This document shows, in pieces, positions 10,291 through 19,166 of a stretch of DNA of 64,000 nucleotides. The translations under genes and the position numbers were made by a program. This DNA comes from Acinetobacter zhairuonensis (GTDB lineage Bacteria; Pseudomonadota; Gammaproteobacteria; Pseudomonadales; Moraxellaceae). The stretch lies in assembly GCF_022601715.1 (NCBI RefSeq), contig NZ_JAKVIM010000016.1, positions 1 through 64,000 of the forward strand, written 5' to 3'. How positions within the stretch are numbered: position 1 is the first letter of the stretch; the number at the start of each line of letters is the position of its first letter. The notes below the pieces were generated by a model that worked only from the letters and a program-made list of their open reading frames with translations, searched no databases and was not told the DNA's origin.

Positions 10291-10828
10291 ACTTTCCTCG
10301 AATATTAAAAAATTCGTATTGACCATCATTTAAATTGGCTTTCAATCCCTGACTAACAAACTCCGCCTGCGGAGATTGTACGGTCACTTGATGGTTTGTT
10401 TCTATTACACGGCTTTCAGGATACGCAGTCAGCTCATCTGTCAAAAACTGCATTTTCCCCTGTCCTTGATCGAGCAACTTGGTTGCTACAACTTGTTGAG
10501 ATAGCACAACTGTTTTGTTGTCCTCATAGCCATTGGCTTGTTTAGCAAAAAATGTCGCATCCACAGCACCATTTTTATACAGAGAAGCAGTCAAGTTTTC
10601 GAGTTTAGACGTTTGCTTTTGCATATCCTGCTCTAGTCGGTCAACTTGAGCACGAACATAGAGATTTCCCGCATCATCAGTCTGGGTTAGATTAATTTTT
10701 TCTGCGGAGTAGGTCATACTCCTTGCAGACTCAATTTCTAGTTTATTTCCCTTACCACTGTAATAGTAATAACCACCACTTACAGCAGCAATGACAATCG
10801 CTGTGATATATAAAACTTTAGTATCCAT
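10274..10828 (-). CDS. lptC: LPS export membrane protein LptC
   Basis: LptC is a bitopic inner-membrane protein that receives LPS from LptFG and passes it to LptA. One N-terminal membrane segment lies at about residues 5-22, followed by a periplasmic beta-jellyroll of the LptC/DUF1239 type (EKINLTQTDDAGNLYVRAQVD..., YPESRVIETNHQVTVQSPQ). The 184 residues are normal length. It sits between kdsC and lptA; the 3' end overlaps the lptA start, so expression is coupled. Confidence 0.92.
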   Translation of the reverse strand: MDTKVLYITAIVIAAVSGGYYYYSGKGNKLEIESARSMTYSAEKINLTQTDDAGNLYVRAQVDRLEQDMQKQTSKLENLTASLYKNGAVDATFFAKQANGYEDNKTVVLSQQVVATKLLDQGQGKMQFLTDELTAYPESRVIETNHQVTVQSPQAEFVSQGLKANLNDGQYEFFNIRGKYEPKS

Positions 10829-10872
10829 AAGTGTGGTTCTTCACTAAAAACAATTATGTACGTATATAAACA

Positions 10873-11412
10873 TTAATGTGGGATTGTAATAAATTTTTCA
10901 AGTAGCTCTTGGTAAGTCCCTTTCGCCATCAGCAACATGTCGCAGATCTCGCGAACCGCACCACGACCACCCATCGCTTGGGTAACCAAGTCAGCACGAC
11001 GACGTACTTCCACGTGACCATTTGGCACAGTGACTTTCATCCCTGCTATAGCAAATGCTGAAAGATCAGGCCAGTCATCACCCATATATAAACAGTCTTC
11101 AGGTGAAAGATTTAATTGTGCACAGGCCTCACGCAAAGCCACGCCTTTGTCTTCACGACCTTGGAATACTAAGTCGACGCCCAAATCTGACATACGTTTT
11201 TCAACAATATTACTTTTACGACCCGTAATAATAATGACTTTGATGCCTGATTTTTGCACCAGCTTCATGCCTAAGCCATCACGAATATCAAAGGATTTAA
11301 TTTCATCCCCTGTATTGGTCAAAGTTACAAAACCATCACTTAAAATACCATCGACATCTAACACTAGCGCTTGAATATGACGTGCTTGCTCTAATAAAAC
11401 ATAAGATGCCAT
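10873..11412 (-). CDS. kdsC: 3-deoxy-D-manno-octulosonate 8-phosphate phosphatase KdsC
   Basis: KdsC removes the phosphate from Kdo-8-phosphate, the third step of Kdo synthesis for the LPS inner core. It is a small HAD phosphatase without a cap domain, active as a tetramer. The nucleophile motif DVDGILSDG starts at Asp19 (Asp19 and Asp21), motif II is IITGR, and motif III is YMGDDWPD. The 179 residues fit the family. Its start lies 4 bases after the kdsD stop, so the two Kdo genes are co-transcribed with the lpt genes. Confidence 0.96.
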   Translation of the reverse strand: MASYVLLEQARHIQALVLDVDGILSDGFVTLTNTGDEIKSFDIRDGLGMKLVQKSGIKVIIITGRKSNIVEKRMSDLGVDLVFQGREDKGVALREACAQLNLSPEDCLYMGDDWPDLSAFAIAGMKVTVPNGHVEVRRRADLVTQAMGGRGAVREICDMLLMAKGTYQELLEKFITIPH

Positions 11413-11415
11413 GGA

Positions 11416-12393
11416 TTAATTTACCCCTGCTTGAATTAAGTCATGCATGCTGATGACACCAATCACTTTATTGGCAGCATCAACCACTACAAATTGGTTA
11501 ATTTTTTTATCGCGTAATTTTTCTAAGGCTTGCACAGCACGTGCTTCCTGCGAAATGGTCGCTGGATGTTGAATCATTACTTCTGAAACAGGCAGATTCA
11601 CATCGAACCCTTGTTGCTTATCAATTAAACGGCGCAAATCACCATCGGTAAAAATACCCAATAAGCGATTTTCTGAATCGACAACTGTAGTTAAACCCAA
11701 ACGCTTATTGGAAATTTCATACAACACTTTATTCATAGGCGTTTCAGGGGCTACTTTTGGTAGTTCATTGCCAGTGTGCATTAAGTGTTTTACATGTAAT
11801 AACAAGCGTTTACCCAACGCTCCTGCTGGATGAGAACGCGCAAAATCATCTGCTGTAAAGCCACGTGCTTCTAACAACGCCACGGCTAAAGCATCGCCCA
11901 ACGCCAAAGTGGCAGTGGTACTTGATGTTGGCGCAAGACCCAATGGGCAAGCTTCTTGAATATTACCTAAAGTTAGAGCAACATCTGCATTTTGCGGCAT
12001 TGGACCCGTGTCGTCACCGCTGATGGTAATTAAAGGCACTTCCAAGTGCTTAATTAATGGCATCAACATCATAATTTCATCACTCTTACCTGAGTTTGAA
12101 ATTGCAATGAGTACGTCACCACGCACCAACATCCCCAAATCACCATGTCCTGCTTCACCAGGATGCATGAAGAATGAAGGTGTGCCTGTAGAAGCAAAGG
12201 TTGCCGCCATTTTACGACCAATATGCCCAGACTTACCCATACCAGTTACCACCAAGCGCCCTTTGCACTGAAGGATAATTTCGCAGGCACGGCTAAAACG
12301 CTCATCAATTTGAGTCGCTAGTACCCCTAAAGCTTGTTCTTCAATGCGCAAAGTTTCTAATGCGGCTTTCTGAAAATCGATTGGATTTGGCAT
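11416..12393 (-). CDS. kdsD: D-arabinose 5-phosphate isomerase KdsD
   Basis: KdsD converts ribulose 5-phosphate to arabinose 5-phosphate, the first committed step towards Kdo. A SIS sugar-isomerase domain spans about residues 30-180 (TGMGKSGHIGRKMAATFASTG; PGEAGHGDLGM), followed by two CBS domains (about 205-325). I place the start at the ATG at 12393 (MPNPIDF), giving 325 residues. A TTG at 12429 in the same frame would add 12 residues without a better ribosome site. It is the first gene of the kdsD-kdsC-lptCAB operon and is divergent from cysS. Confidence 0.94.
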   Translation of the reverse strand: MPNPIDFQKAALETLRIEEQALGVLATQIDERFSRACEIILQCKGRLVVTGMGKSGHIGRKMAATFASTGTPSFFMHPGEAGHGDLGMLVRGDVLIAISNSGKSDEIMMLMPLIKHLEVPLITISGDDTGPMPQNADVALTLGNIQEACPLGLAPTSSTTATLALGDALAVALLEARGFTADDFARSHPAGALGKRLLLHVKHLMHTGNELPKVAPETPMNKVLYEISNKRLGLTTVVDSENRLLGIFTDGDLRRLIDKQQGFDVNLPVSEVMIQHPATISQEARAVQALEKLRDKKINQFVVVDAANKVIGVISMHDLIQAGVN

Positions 12394-12585
12394 GGTTTGT
12401 AGATTCAACGTTAGCAACCTTAAACTCAATATGAGTTGATTTCAGGGCATCTGATCATTATAGAAATAATGACTTACCCCAGTCTCAAGCAAAAAATAAT
12501 TTTCGCAATTTTATCATATCTATGCAAATGCATCGTTTCTAAATGTATAACTTTTCACTTGCTTATAAAAATAACGTATAAAACT

Positions 12586-12613
12586 TTGTGAATCATGGAC
12601 CTTACGTTATGAT
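12586..12613 (+). promoter_or_regulatory. Candidate cysS promoter
   Basis: TTGTGA (12586-12591) and TATGAT (12608-12613) are separated by 16 bases and lie 35 bases before the cysS start. This is a sigma-70 match by eye only. Confidence 0.45.
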
Positions 12614-12648
12614 GAGAAATCTTTTTTTTATCGCAATATGTAAGCCCT

Positions 12649-14070
12649 ATGCAACCTTTTGTTCTTTATAATTCAGAGCAACGTAAAAAAGTAGAATTTG
12701 TACCGCGTAAAGAAGGCCATATCGATATGTATGTCTGCGGCATGACTGTGTACGACTACTGTCATATTGGACATGCGCGCGTCATGGTTGCATTTGACTA
12801 TATTATTCGCTTTTTGCGTAGTCAGGGCTGGAACGTAAAATACGTTCGTAACATTACCGACATTGACGACAAAATTATTAAACGCGCCAATGAAAATGGT
12901 GAAAGCATTACTGCACTCACTGATCGCTTTATTCAAGCCATGAATGAAGATGCGGAGAATTTGGGCTGTTTACACCCAAATGAAGCGCCACGTGCGACAG
13001 AATATATTGACCAAATGCAAAGCATGATTGGTAACTTGGTTGATAAAGGCACGGCTTACCCTGCAAGTAACGGTGACGTGTATTTCCAAGTTGAAAAATT
13101 TGCCAAATACGGTCGTCTTTCGGGTCGCATACTTGAAGATATGCAAGCGGGCGCATCGGAACGTGTTGATGTAGAAGTTGAGAAAAAGCATCCGTTTGAC
13201 TTTGTACTTTGGAAACATGCTAAAGAAAATGAACCTGCGTGGGCTTCACCTTGGGGTAATGGTCGCCCAGGTTGGCATATTGAATGTTCTGCCATGTCGA
13301 CGTGCTGCTTAGGCAACCATTTTGATATTCATGGTGGTGGTTCAGATTTAATGTTCCCACACCATGAAAATGAAATTGCACAAAGTGAAGCATCTACAGG
13401 CGAACAATATGTAAATTATTGGATGCACGTCGGCTTTATTAACGTTGATGGCGAAAAAATGTCGAAGTCTTTAGGCAACTTCTTTACCATTCGCGATGTG
13501 ATGGAGAAATTCCACCCTGAAGTGATTCGTTACTTCATTGTGTCTTCGCACTACCGTAGTCCAGTAAACTTTTCTGATGTTGCGTTAAAAGAAGCTAAAT
13601 CCGCGTTGAGTCGTTTCTATCATTCATTCAAAGCTTATCAACAAGTTTACGGCACCACTACCGTTGAGCAGTTAGATGACGCTTTAGTTGAACGTTTTAA
13701 TGCCGCAATGCGTGATGACTTTAATACCGCTGAAGCGATTGCAGTGTTGTTTGAAATTAACAAAGAACTGAACCGTGCGGTGAAAGAAGAAAATGCTGAG
13801 CAAGCAGCGATTTATTATTCAACGCTACGTCACCTCACCAATATTCTAGGCTTGGTACAACATGACGTTGAAGATTTCTTGAAATCGGATATTGGTCAAG
13901 AAGCTTTAGGTTTGTCTGAAGCTGAAATTGAAGATTTAATCCAGCAACGTCAAGATGCCAAGAAAGCCAAAGATTTTGCTAAAGCTGATGGCATTCGTCA
14001 GTCTTTATTAGATCAAGGTGTGGTTTTAGAAGATACACGTCAAGGTACTGTATGGCGCCGTGCTGATTAA
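12649..14070 (+). CDS. cysS: Cysteinyl-tRNA synthetase
   Basis: This cytoplasmic class I aminoacyl-tRNA synthetase charges tRNA-Cys. The HIGH motif is HIGH at residues 39-42, with zinc ligand Cys30 in CGMTVYD. Further zinc ligands lie in HIECSAMS and the [12 protein letters not shown] segment. The KMSKS loop is at about 269 (KMSKSLGN). A DALR-type anticodon domain occupies the C-terminus. The 473 residues match the family. Directly downstream lies tRNA-Gly with its own promoter, so cysS is probably transcribed alone. Confidence 0.98.
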   Translation: MQPFVLYNSEQRKKVEFVPRKEGHIDMYVCGMTVYDYCHIGHARVMVAFDYIIRFLRSQGWNVKYVRNITDIDDKIIKRANENGESITALTDRFIQAMNEDAENLGCLHPNEAPRATEYIDQMQSMIGNLVDKGTAYPASNGDVYFQVEKFAKYGRLSGRILEDMQAGASERVDVEVEKKHPFDFVLWKHAKENEPAWASPWGNGRPGWHIECSAMSTCCLGNHFDIHGGGSDLMFPHHENEIAQSEASTGEQYVNYWMHVGFINVDGEKMSKSLGNFFTIRDVMEKFHPEVIRYFIVSSHYRSPVNFSDVALKEAKSALSRFYHSFKAYQQVYGTTTVEQLDDALVERFNAAMRDDFNTAEAIAVLFEINKELNRAVKEENAEQAAIYYSTLRHLTNILGLVQHDVEDFLKSDIGQEALGLSEAEIEDLIQQRQDAKKAKDFAKADGIRQSLLDQGVVLEDTRQGTVWRRAD

Positions 14071-14094
14071 TTCACCAGTTGTGCCAGCAGAGAG

Positions 14095-14122
14095 TTGACA
14101 GTGTAATTAAATTCTCTATAAT
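14095..14122 (+). promoter_or_regulatory. tRNA-Gly promoter
   Basis: A consensus -35 TTGACA (14095-14100) and a consensus -10 TATAAT (14117-14122) are separated by 16 bases, 14 bases before the tRNA. Confidence 0.85.
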
Positions 14123-14135
14123 GCACATCCATATT

Positions 14136-14268
<133 letters not shown>

Positions 14269-14663
14269 ATTAATATTTATTAGAATTTCTTATACTTTCA
14301 CTATCGCCCCCTACTTCCACCTTTAAATGAAAATGTGACCAATTGGTTACCATATAATGACCATGAATTTTGACCCCGAGGTAAAGCCAACTAAGATTGA
14401 TTCACATATCACATATTTCTGTAATTACACATTTAAAGTCAAGAATATTGCCATTCAGAGTTACAGCTAAAAGTCGACCATCTTCATCCTCGACTACCAA
14501 TTAAGTCACACATCGAATTATATTTTTTGAGTAAATTTGGTCGCTATAAAGAAATAGATGACATTATCCTTATAATGGCACTTTTACATTGTTGTCCTAA
14601 AATTTCAATACAAATTAATTTAGTAAATTAAGAACAAATTTTTCAATCTTGCTCTTTCTCAAA
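14269..14663. other. Non-coding stretch between tRNA-Gly and an IS relic
   Basis: No convincing gene. On the minus strand, about 14510-14415 reads openly for some 30 codons (starting LVVEDEDGRLLAVTLNG), but it has no start and no recognised family. The composition is as A+T-rich as other decayed DNA in this window. Confidence 0.4.
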
Positions 14664-14882
14664 AATGAATTAATCGCCAACCTGAATATCCAGATAAGCA
14701 CATTAGAGGAATTACAAGCTGATCTAGACGTTTGGCTGAAATTCTAAAATACTGAACAAACTCATCAAGGAAAAATGTGCTGTGGTCGCACGCCACTAGA
14801 GACACTATTTGAAGGGAAGCAAATTTGGGCTGAGAAGAATTTAGCTCAAATTTTACCTGATAGGAACCTAACAAATGGGTAA
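14664..14882 (+). pseudogene. IS481/IS3-type transposase C-terminal remnant
   Basis: The plus strand reads as the tail of an rve-type (DDE integrase-core) transposase: STLEELQADLDVWLKF, then an in-frame stop where the family has tyrosine, then NTEQTHQGKMCCGRTPLETL and FEGKQIWAEKNLAQ before the terminal stop at 14880-14882. The W-x-x-x-[FY]N-x-x-R/T-x-H-Q-G-K motif is characteristic of IS481-like transposases. The N-terminal four-fifths is missing and the internal stop is visible, so it is dead. Confidence 0.65.
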
Positions 14883-15115
14883 CTGTCAGATCTGGTTTGA
14901 GCTAGTAAATTTAAACAAATCTAAAGATAGCATTTCCACTTTTAGCTATAAATCTGTAAAATTAGTTCGCATTCGTTAAGCCGTTTTTTAATCAGCCCCA
15001 ATTCTTTGACTGATTCTTTTTGCAAACCAATTTCTTCATTGCATTCTGCTTTTAATTCAATATTTTAGACGCTTATCAGTCTGGTTTAGGCTTATAAGCA
15101 TCATTAGGTGCCCAC
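14883..15115. other. Upstream region of the osmC-ycaO gene
   Basis: No gene is seen. On the minus strand about 15060-14965 is an open, lysine- and glutamate-rich stretch (IELKAECNEEIGLQKESVKE), which could be a relic of a coiled-coil transposase-associated protein; it has no usable start. Confidence 0.35.
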
Positions 15116-17344
15116 ATGGAAATTAAAGTCAATTATCTCGATAACCTTCGACTCGAAGCTAAATTTGATGACTTTACTGTAATTGCTGACCAACCAATTC
15201 GCTACAAAGGCGATGGTTCAGCACCAGGACCATTCGACTATTTCTTAGCCTCATCAGCGATGTGTGCAGCATACTTTGTCAAGGTCTATTGCCTTGCACG
15301 TAACATTCCAACCGATAACATTCGCTTATCACAAAATAATATTGTCGATCCTGAAGATCGCTATAAACAAATTTTTAAAATCCAAGTTGAACTTCCTGCG
15401 GATATTTCAGAAAAAGACCGTCAAGGGATTTTACGTTCGATTGATCGCTGTACGGTTAAAAAAGTGATTCAAACCGGACCTGATTTTGTGATTGAAGAAG
15501 TTGAAAGTATTGATGCCGATGCGCAAGCGCTGTTGATGCCGAATTTGGCTTCTGAACATCTGACCCATATTACAGGAAAGGACTTACCTTTAGAGGAAAC
15601 CATTGCCAATATGTCTGGTTTGTTGGCAGACCTCGGCATGAAAATTGAAATTGCGTCTTGGCGTAATATTGTGCCAAATGTTTGGTCATTGCATATTCGT
15701 GATGCACATTCACCAATGTGTTTCTCGAACGGTAAAGGTGCGACCAAAGAAAGTGCTTTAGCGTCAGCATTGGGTGAGTTTATTGAGCGTTTGAACTGTA
15801 ATTTGTTCTATAACGATCAGTTCTGGGGTGAAGAGATTGCCAATGCCGAGTATGTGCATTATCCAGAAGAAAAATGGTTCCAGCCTGGACCGAATGGTGA
15901 ATTGCCTCCCGAAATTTTAGACGAATATTGCAAAGCCATTTACGACCCTGAAAATGAACTTTTGGGTACACATTTATACGACACCAACTCGGGCAATACC
16001 GAGCGCGGTATTTGCTCGTTGCCTTATGTGCGTCAGTCCGATGGTGAAGTGGTGTACTTCCCTACCAATCTGATTGAAAACTTATATTTAAGTAACGGGA
16101 TGAGTGCGGGCAATACACTGGCAGAAGCACAAGTCCAATGTTTATCTGAGATTTTTGAACGTGCGGTGAAGCGTGAAATTATTGAAGGTGAAATTGCGCT
16201 GCCAGATGTCCCTGCTGACGTACTGGCGAAATATCCAAGTATTATTGAAGGCATTAAAGGTTTAGAAGAACAAGGCTTCCCAATTTTAGTTAAGGACGCA
16301 TCGCTGGGCGGCCAATTCCCTGTGATGTGTGTAACCTTAATGAATCCGCGTACGGGTGGCGTATTTGCCTCTTTCGGTGCACATCCAAATATGCAAGTGG
16401 CGATTGAACGCAGCCTGACTGAACTGATGCAAGGGCGTAGTTTTGAAGGCTTGAATGATTTACCGCAACCGACCTTTAGCTCACACGCTGTGACAGAGCC
16501 AAACAACTTTGTTGAACACTTTATTGATTCAAGCGGTTTGGTCTCTTGGCGTTTCTTCAGTGCAAAATCAGAATATGATTTTGTCGAATGGGACTTTAGT
16601 GCCGAAGGTCATGCCAAAAATACCGATGAAGCCAAAATTCTGTTTGATATTCTGAAAGATATGGGCAAAGAAGTGTATATGGCCGTCTATGAGCATTTGG
16701 GTGCCAAAGCATGTCGTATTTTAGTGCCTGATTATTCAGAAGTGTATTTGGTTGAAGATTTGATTTGGGACAACACCAACAAAGCCTTGTTGTTCCGTGA
16801 AGACACACTTAATTTACATCGTTTGGATGATGAACAGTTAGAAGCGTTGGTTGAACGTTTAGAAGAAAGCGAACTCGATGACTATACTGACATCAAGACC
16901 CTAATCGGGATTGAATTTGATGACAATACAGTGTGGGGGCAGCTCACCATTCTTGAATTAAAACTATTGATTTATCTGGCATTACAGCAATTTGAAGAAG
17001 CCAAAGACTTGGTTGAAACCTTCTTGCAATACAACACCAACACCGTTGAACGTGGTTTATTCTACCAATGCTTAAATGTAGTGCTCGAAGTTGAAATTGA
17101 TGATGAAATGCAACTTGAAGATTATGAAGTGAATTTCCGTCGTATGTTTGGTGATGAACGTATGGATGCCGCTGTCGGTTCAGTCGATGGCAGTGTTCGA
17201 TTCTACGGTTTAACACCAACCAGCATGAAACTGGAAGGACTAGATCGTCATCAGCGTTTGCTCGATAGCTACCAAAAATTGCATGCAGCCCGTGCCAAAT
17301 ATTCGAGCATATCTAAAGCGGAATCGCTAGTTAACTTGATCTGA
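15116..17344 (+). CDS. OsmC-YcaO fusion protein
   Basis: This is a 742-residue cytoplasmic fusion. Residues about 1-135 form an OsmC-type domain (GPGPFDYFLASSAMCAAYFVKVYC), which includes the position of a redox-active cysteine; OsmC proteins reduce organic hydroperoxides. Residues about 170-575 are a YcaO domain very like E. coli YcaO: FSNGKGATKESALASALGEFIERL is the ATP-binding region, and SNGMSAGNTLAEAQVQCLSEIFERAVK follows. The remaining ~165 residues resemble the helical C-terminal tail of E. coli YcaO, which is linked genetically to RimO-dependent methylthiolation of ribosomal protein S12. YcaO enzymes phosphorylate amide backbones. No precursor peptide or partner gene is nearby, so an RiPP role is unlikely. 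It is flanked by the duplicated tRNA-Gly end. Confidence 0.9.
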   Translation: MEIKVNYLDNLRLEAKFDDFTVIADQPIRYKGDGSAPGPFDYFLASSAMCAAYFVKVYCLARNIPTDNIRLSQNNIVDPEDRYKQIFKIQVELPADISEKDRQGILRSIDRCTVKKVIQTGPDFVIEEVESIDADAQALLMPNLASEHLTHITGKDLPLEETIANMSGLLADLGMKIEIASWRNIVPNVWSLHIRDAHSPMCFSNGKGATKESALASALGEFIERLNCNLFYNDQFWGEEIANAEYVHYPEEKWFQPGPNGELPPEILDEYCKAIYDPENELLGTHLYDTNSGNTERGICSLPYVRQSDGEVVYFPTNLIENLYLSNGMSAGNTLAEAQVQCLSEIFERAVKREIIEGEIALPDVPADVLAKYPSIIEGIKGLEEQGFPILVKDASLGGQFPVMCVTLMNPRTGGVFASFGAHPNMQVAIERSLTELMQGRSFEGLNDLPQPTFSSHAVTEPNNFVEHFIDSSGLVSWRFFSAKSEYDFVEWDFSAEGHAKNTDEAKILFDILKDMGKEVYMAVYEHLGAKACRILVPDYSEVYLVEDLIWDNTNKALLFREDTLNLHRLDDEQLEALVERLEESELDDYTDIKTLIGIEFDDNTVWGQLTILELKLLIYLALQQFEEAKDLVETFLQYNTNTVERGLFYQCLNVVLEVEIDDEMQLEDYEVNFRRMFGDERMDAAVGSVDGSVRFYGLTPTSMKLEGLDRHQRLLDSYQKLHAARAKYSSISKAESLVNLI

Positions 17345-17371
17345 TTCAGTTTCGTGTATACAAAGGCTTAT

Positions 17372-17404
17372 AGCCATACTTCTCATTAAAGAAGTATGGC
17401 TGTT
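17372..17404 (+). terminator. Terminator after osmC-ycaO
   Basis: The stem AGCCATACTTC (17372-17382) with GAAGTATGGCT (17391-17401) has an 8-base loop and is followed by GTTTCCTCT. Confidence 0.65.
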
Positions 17405-17420
17405 TCCTCTGTTCATATCA

Positions 17421-17450
17421 TGAGAAAAAGTTACTTAATCTAGAATAAAA
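17421..17450 (+). repeat. Decayed copy of a hairpin sequence also found at 49865-49900
   Basis: AAAAAGTTACTTAATCTAG followed by AATAA differs by two bases from the first 24 bases of the perfect hairpin at 49865-49900. Here the right arm is lost. Confidence 0.45.
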
Positions 17451-17557
17451 AGCACCCTTAATTGAGCATTACGATGTCTAAAATTCTGGATGCTTTAAAA
17501 GCATTTTAATTGTTGCTTGATCTGTCAGCTTTACCAAAGCCGCAGGTCAGATGAGGG

Positions 17558-17643
17558 CGCGAGTTAGAGTCTCGTTTCCCGCTCCAAAATTTAAAAGGCG
17601 CTTATCGAAAGATAAGCACCTTTTATTATTGATTCTTAATAAA
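17558..17643 (+). repeat. Right copy of the tRNA-Gly 3' repeat (attR-like)
   Basis: This copy has the T-arm, acceptor 3' strand, CCA and terminator of tRNA-Gly. The 5' half of the tRNA is absent, and the T loop reads TTAGAGT instead of TTCGAGT, so it is not a functional tRNA. It has the form left by site-specific integration into a tRNA 3' end, or by decay of a tandem tRNA copy. Confidence 0.85.
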
Positions 17644-17734
17644 TTTATTTTTAATCAAATCTAGTCATGTTGTAGTACATCACAAGAGATGAGTTCATCT
17701 TAAAATCCATCTTTCATCCAAATGCACAAATCTC

Positions 17735-19081
17735 CTAGAATTGATATGTGTAATTGATTAATACACGATGCTGATCCCAATCTTTACGAGTCATACCGTT
17801 AATTTTTTCTCCAAGCTGACCATTTTTAAACCTTGAGTCATAATTCAAATAGGAATATCGAACATCCATATTCTTCACCCAAGGAATTGCATAACTCAAC
17901 GTTAAATCTAGGAACTGCTCTTTTCCTTCAAGAGCACTACTAATATTGCTTTGATGCGCTCCAAAACCATAAATATACTTAGCTTCAGTTTTTAAGCCTT
18001 TGATCTTATCCTTCCAATCGTACTTAAGCCGTAGTGCAATAGCAATTTCATCATTATTGCTAAAATCAGGACCTATGCTAGAAGCTGTAGGAAATGGATT
18101 GGTACCATGGTCCTGTGTGAGAACATTGACCCGATCCGAATATGTGGAGAAATTGTCTTCTATCCAAAATCCATCAAATTTAGACACAGCCAATCCTGTC
18201 TCAATGTTATGGTTTGCCCAATTCAGGTCTAAGAAATATCCTCTTCCTCGGTTATCAATGTCTTGCCCTTTAACACAATCTAAATCAAATTCAGCACCAC
18301 ATTTAAACAAGGCTCCATCATCACGAGAAAAAAAAGCCCCTCCGCTCAAGCGCCATATATTGTCCGCAACTGGAAGTTTGTATTGAAGAATTGCACCATA
18401 TTTTTCTAAATAGTTTTTGCTCTTTAGATATTCCGCAGAAAAACTCACATTTTGGGTCTGATACAAGCCTCCAATCAGACCAACATAAGAAATTCGTTCA
18501 TTATTGTCTGTGACTAATTTTTCAAAAGAATCCATGCTACGTGGCTTCCATTGATCATAATAAGAAATATAAGTTTTCACTTGATCAGTGAGTTTCAATT
18601 TTGCACTTGCTCCTGAGAATGTGTCAGGTACAGCACGATTCGTTGTACTTTTAAGTAATAAGGAATCCTGCATTTGACGCCCTACTTTCAACTCACCAAT
18701 ATCTGAAATTTTTGCTTTAACATACAGTTGCCCCAAAGTCGCAAAATTCTGATCTAATTTTCCATTTGCTTGCACTTCTAATAATTGGGTTGTAGGTTTA
18801 CCAGAGTCGAATATTCTCGTCACGGCATACAATGAGCCATCCATTCCCAACCAGTTTGCCCAGTATTTAGAGCGATAATTTAATTCGACCCCTAAAGCAC
18901 TTTGTTCATAGCCAACTTCGGAAGGAGACGCATTACTTAGAGTTGGATGAGCTGTCCCTTCATCATTCCAATAACGCGTATTTAGTTTTAATTCCAATGT
19001 TCCTAAATCAGATGGCTGTGCTGCATAACTCCATGTACATAAAAAACAGCTCATCACCCCACATACAATATATGGATTCAT
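17735..19081 (-). CDS. OprD-family outer-membrane porin
   Basis: This 448-residue outer-membrane beta-barrel is of the OprD/OpdK type, which gives passage to small carboxylates or amino acids. A signal peptide of about 21 residues ends at SYA before AQPSDLG. Early strands contain the OprD-typical LNTRYW, WLGMDGSLYAV and ELKVGRQMQ (family pattern G-R-Q). The C-terminus INYTYQF ends in phenylalanine, as the barrel assembly signal requires. It is the last gene of the lyase-MFS-porin unit and probably brings in the same substrate. Which substrate is not evident. Confidence 0.88.
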   Translation of the reverse strand: MNPYIVCGVMSCFLCTWSYAAQPSDLGTLELKLNTRYWNDEGTAHPTLSNASPSEVGYEQSALGVELNYRSKYWANWLGMDGSLYAVTRIFDSGKPTTQLLEVQANGKLDQNFATLGQLYVKAKISDIGELKVGRQMQDSLLLKSTTNRAVPDTFSGASAKLKLTDQVKTYISYYDQWKPRSMDSFEKLVTDNNERISYVGLIGGLYQTQNVSFSAEYLKSKNYLEKYGAILQYKLPVADNIWRLSGGAFFSRDDGALFKCGAEFDLDCVKGQDIDNRGRGYFLDLNWANHNIETGLAVSKFDGFWIEDNFSTYSDRVNVLTQDHGTNPFPTASSIGPDFSNNDEIAIALRLKYDWKDKIKGLKTEAKYIYGFGAHQSNISSALEGKEQFLDLTLSYAIPWVKNMDVRYSYLNYDSRFKNGQLGEKINGMTRKDWDQHRVLINYTYQF

Positions 19082-19166
19082 TTAAAGTTCCTTTTTTAGG
19101 CATGAATGACCTTTTGCCTAACTTTTATAGTTAGGCAAAATTCACTGTAGAGAATAAGAAAGTGAT

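Noticed and set aside
14415..14510. Small coding gene on the minus strand
   Set aside because: About 30 open codons without a start codon or a ribosome site; more likely decayed DNA.
15116..17344. RiPP biosynthetic cluster around the YcaO gene
   Set aside because: No precursor peptide, dehydrogenase or exporter is nearby, and the YcaO part resembles the E. coli YcaO linked to ribosomal protein S12.
17558..17643. A second tRNA-Gly gene
   Set aside because: Only the 3' half is present; the 5' acceptor strand, D arm and anticodon arm are missing and the T loop is altered.
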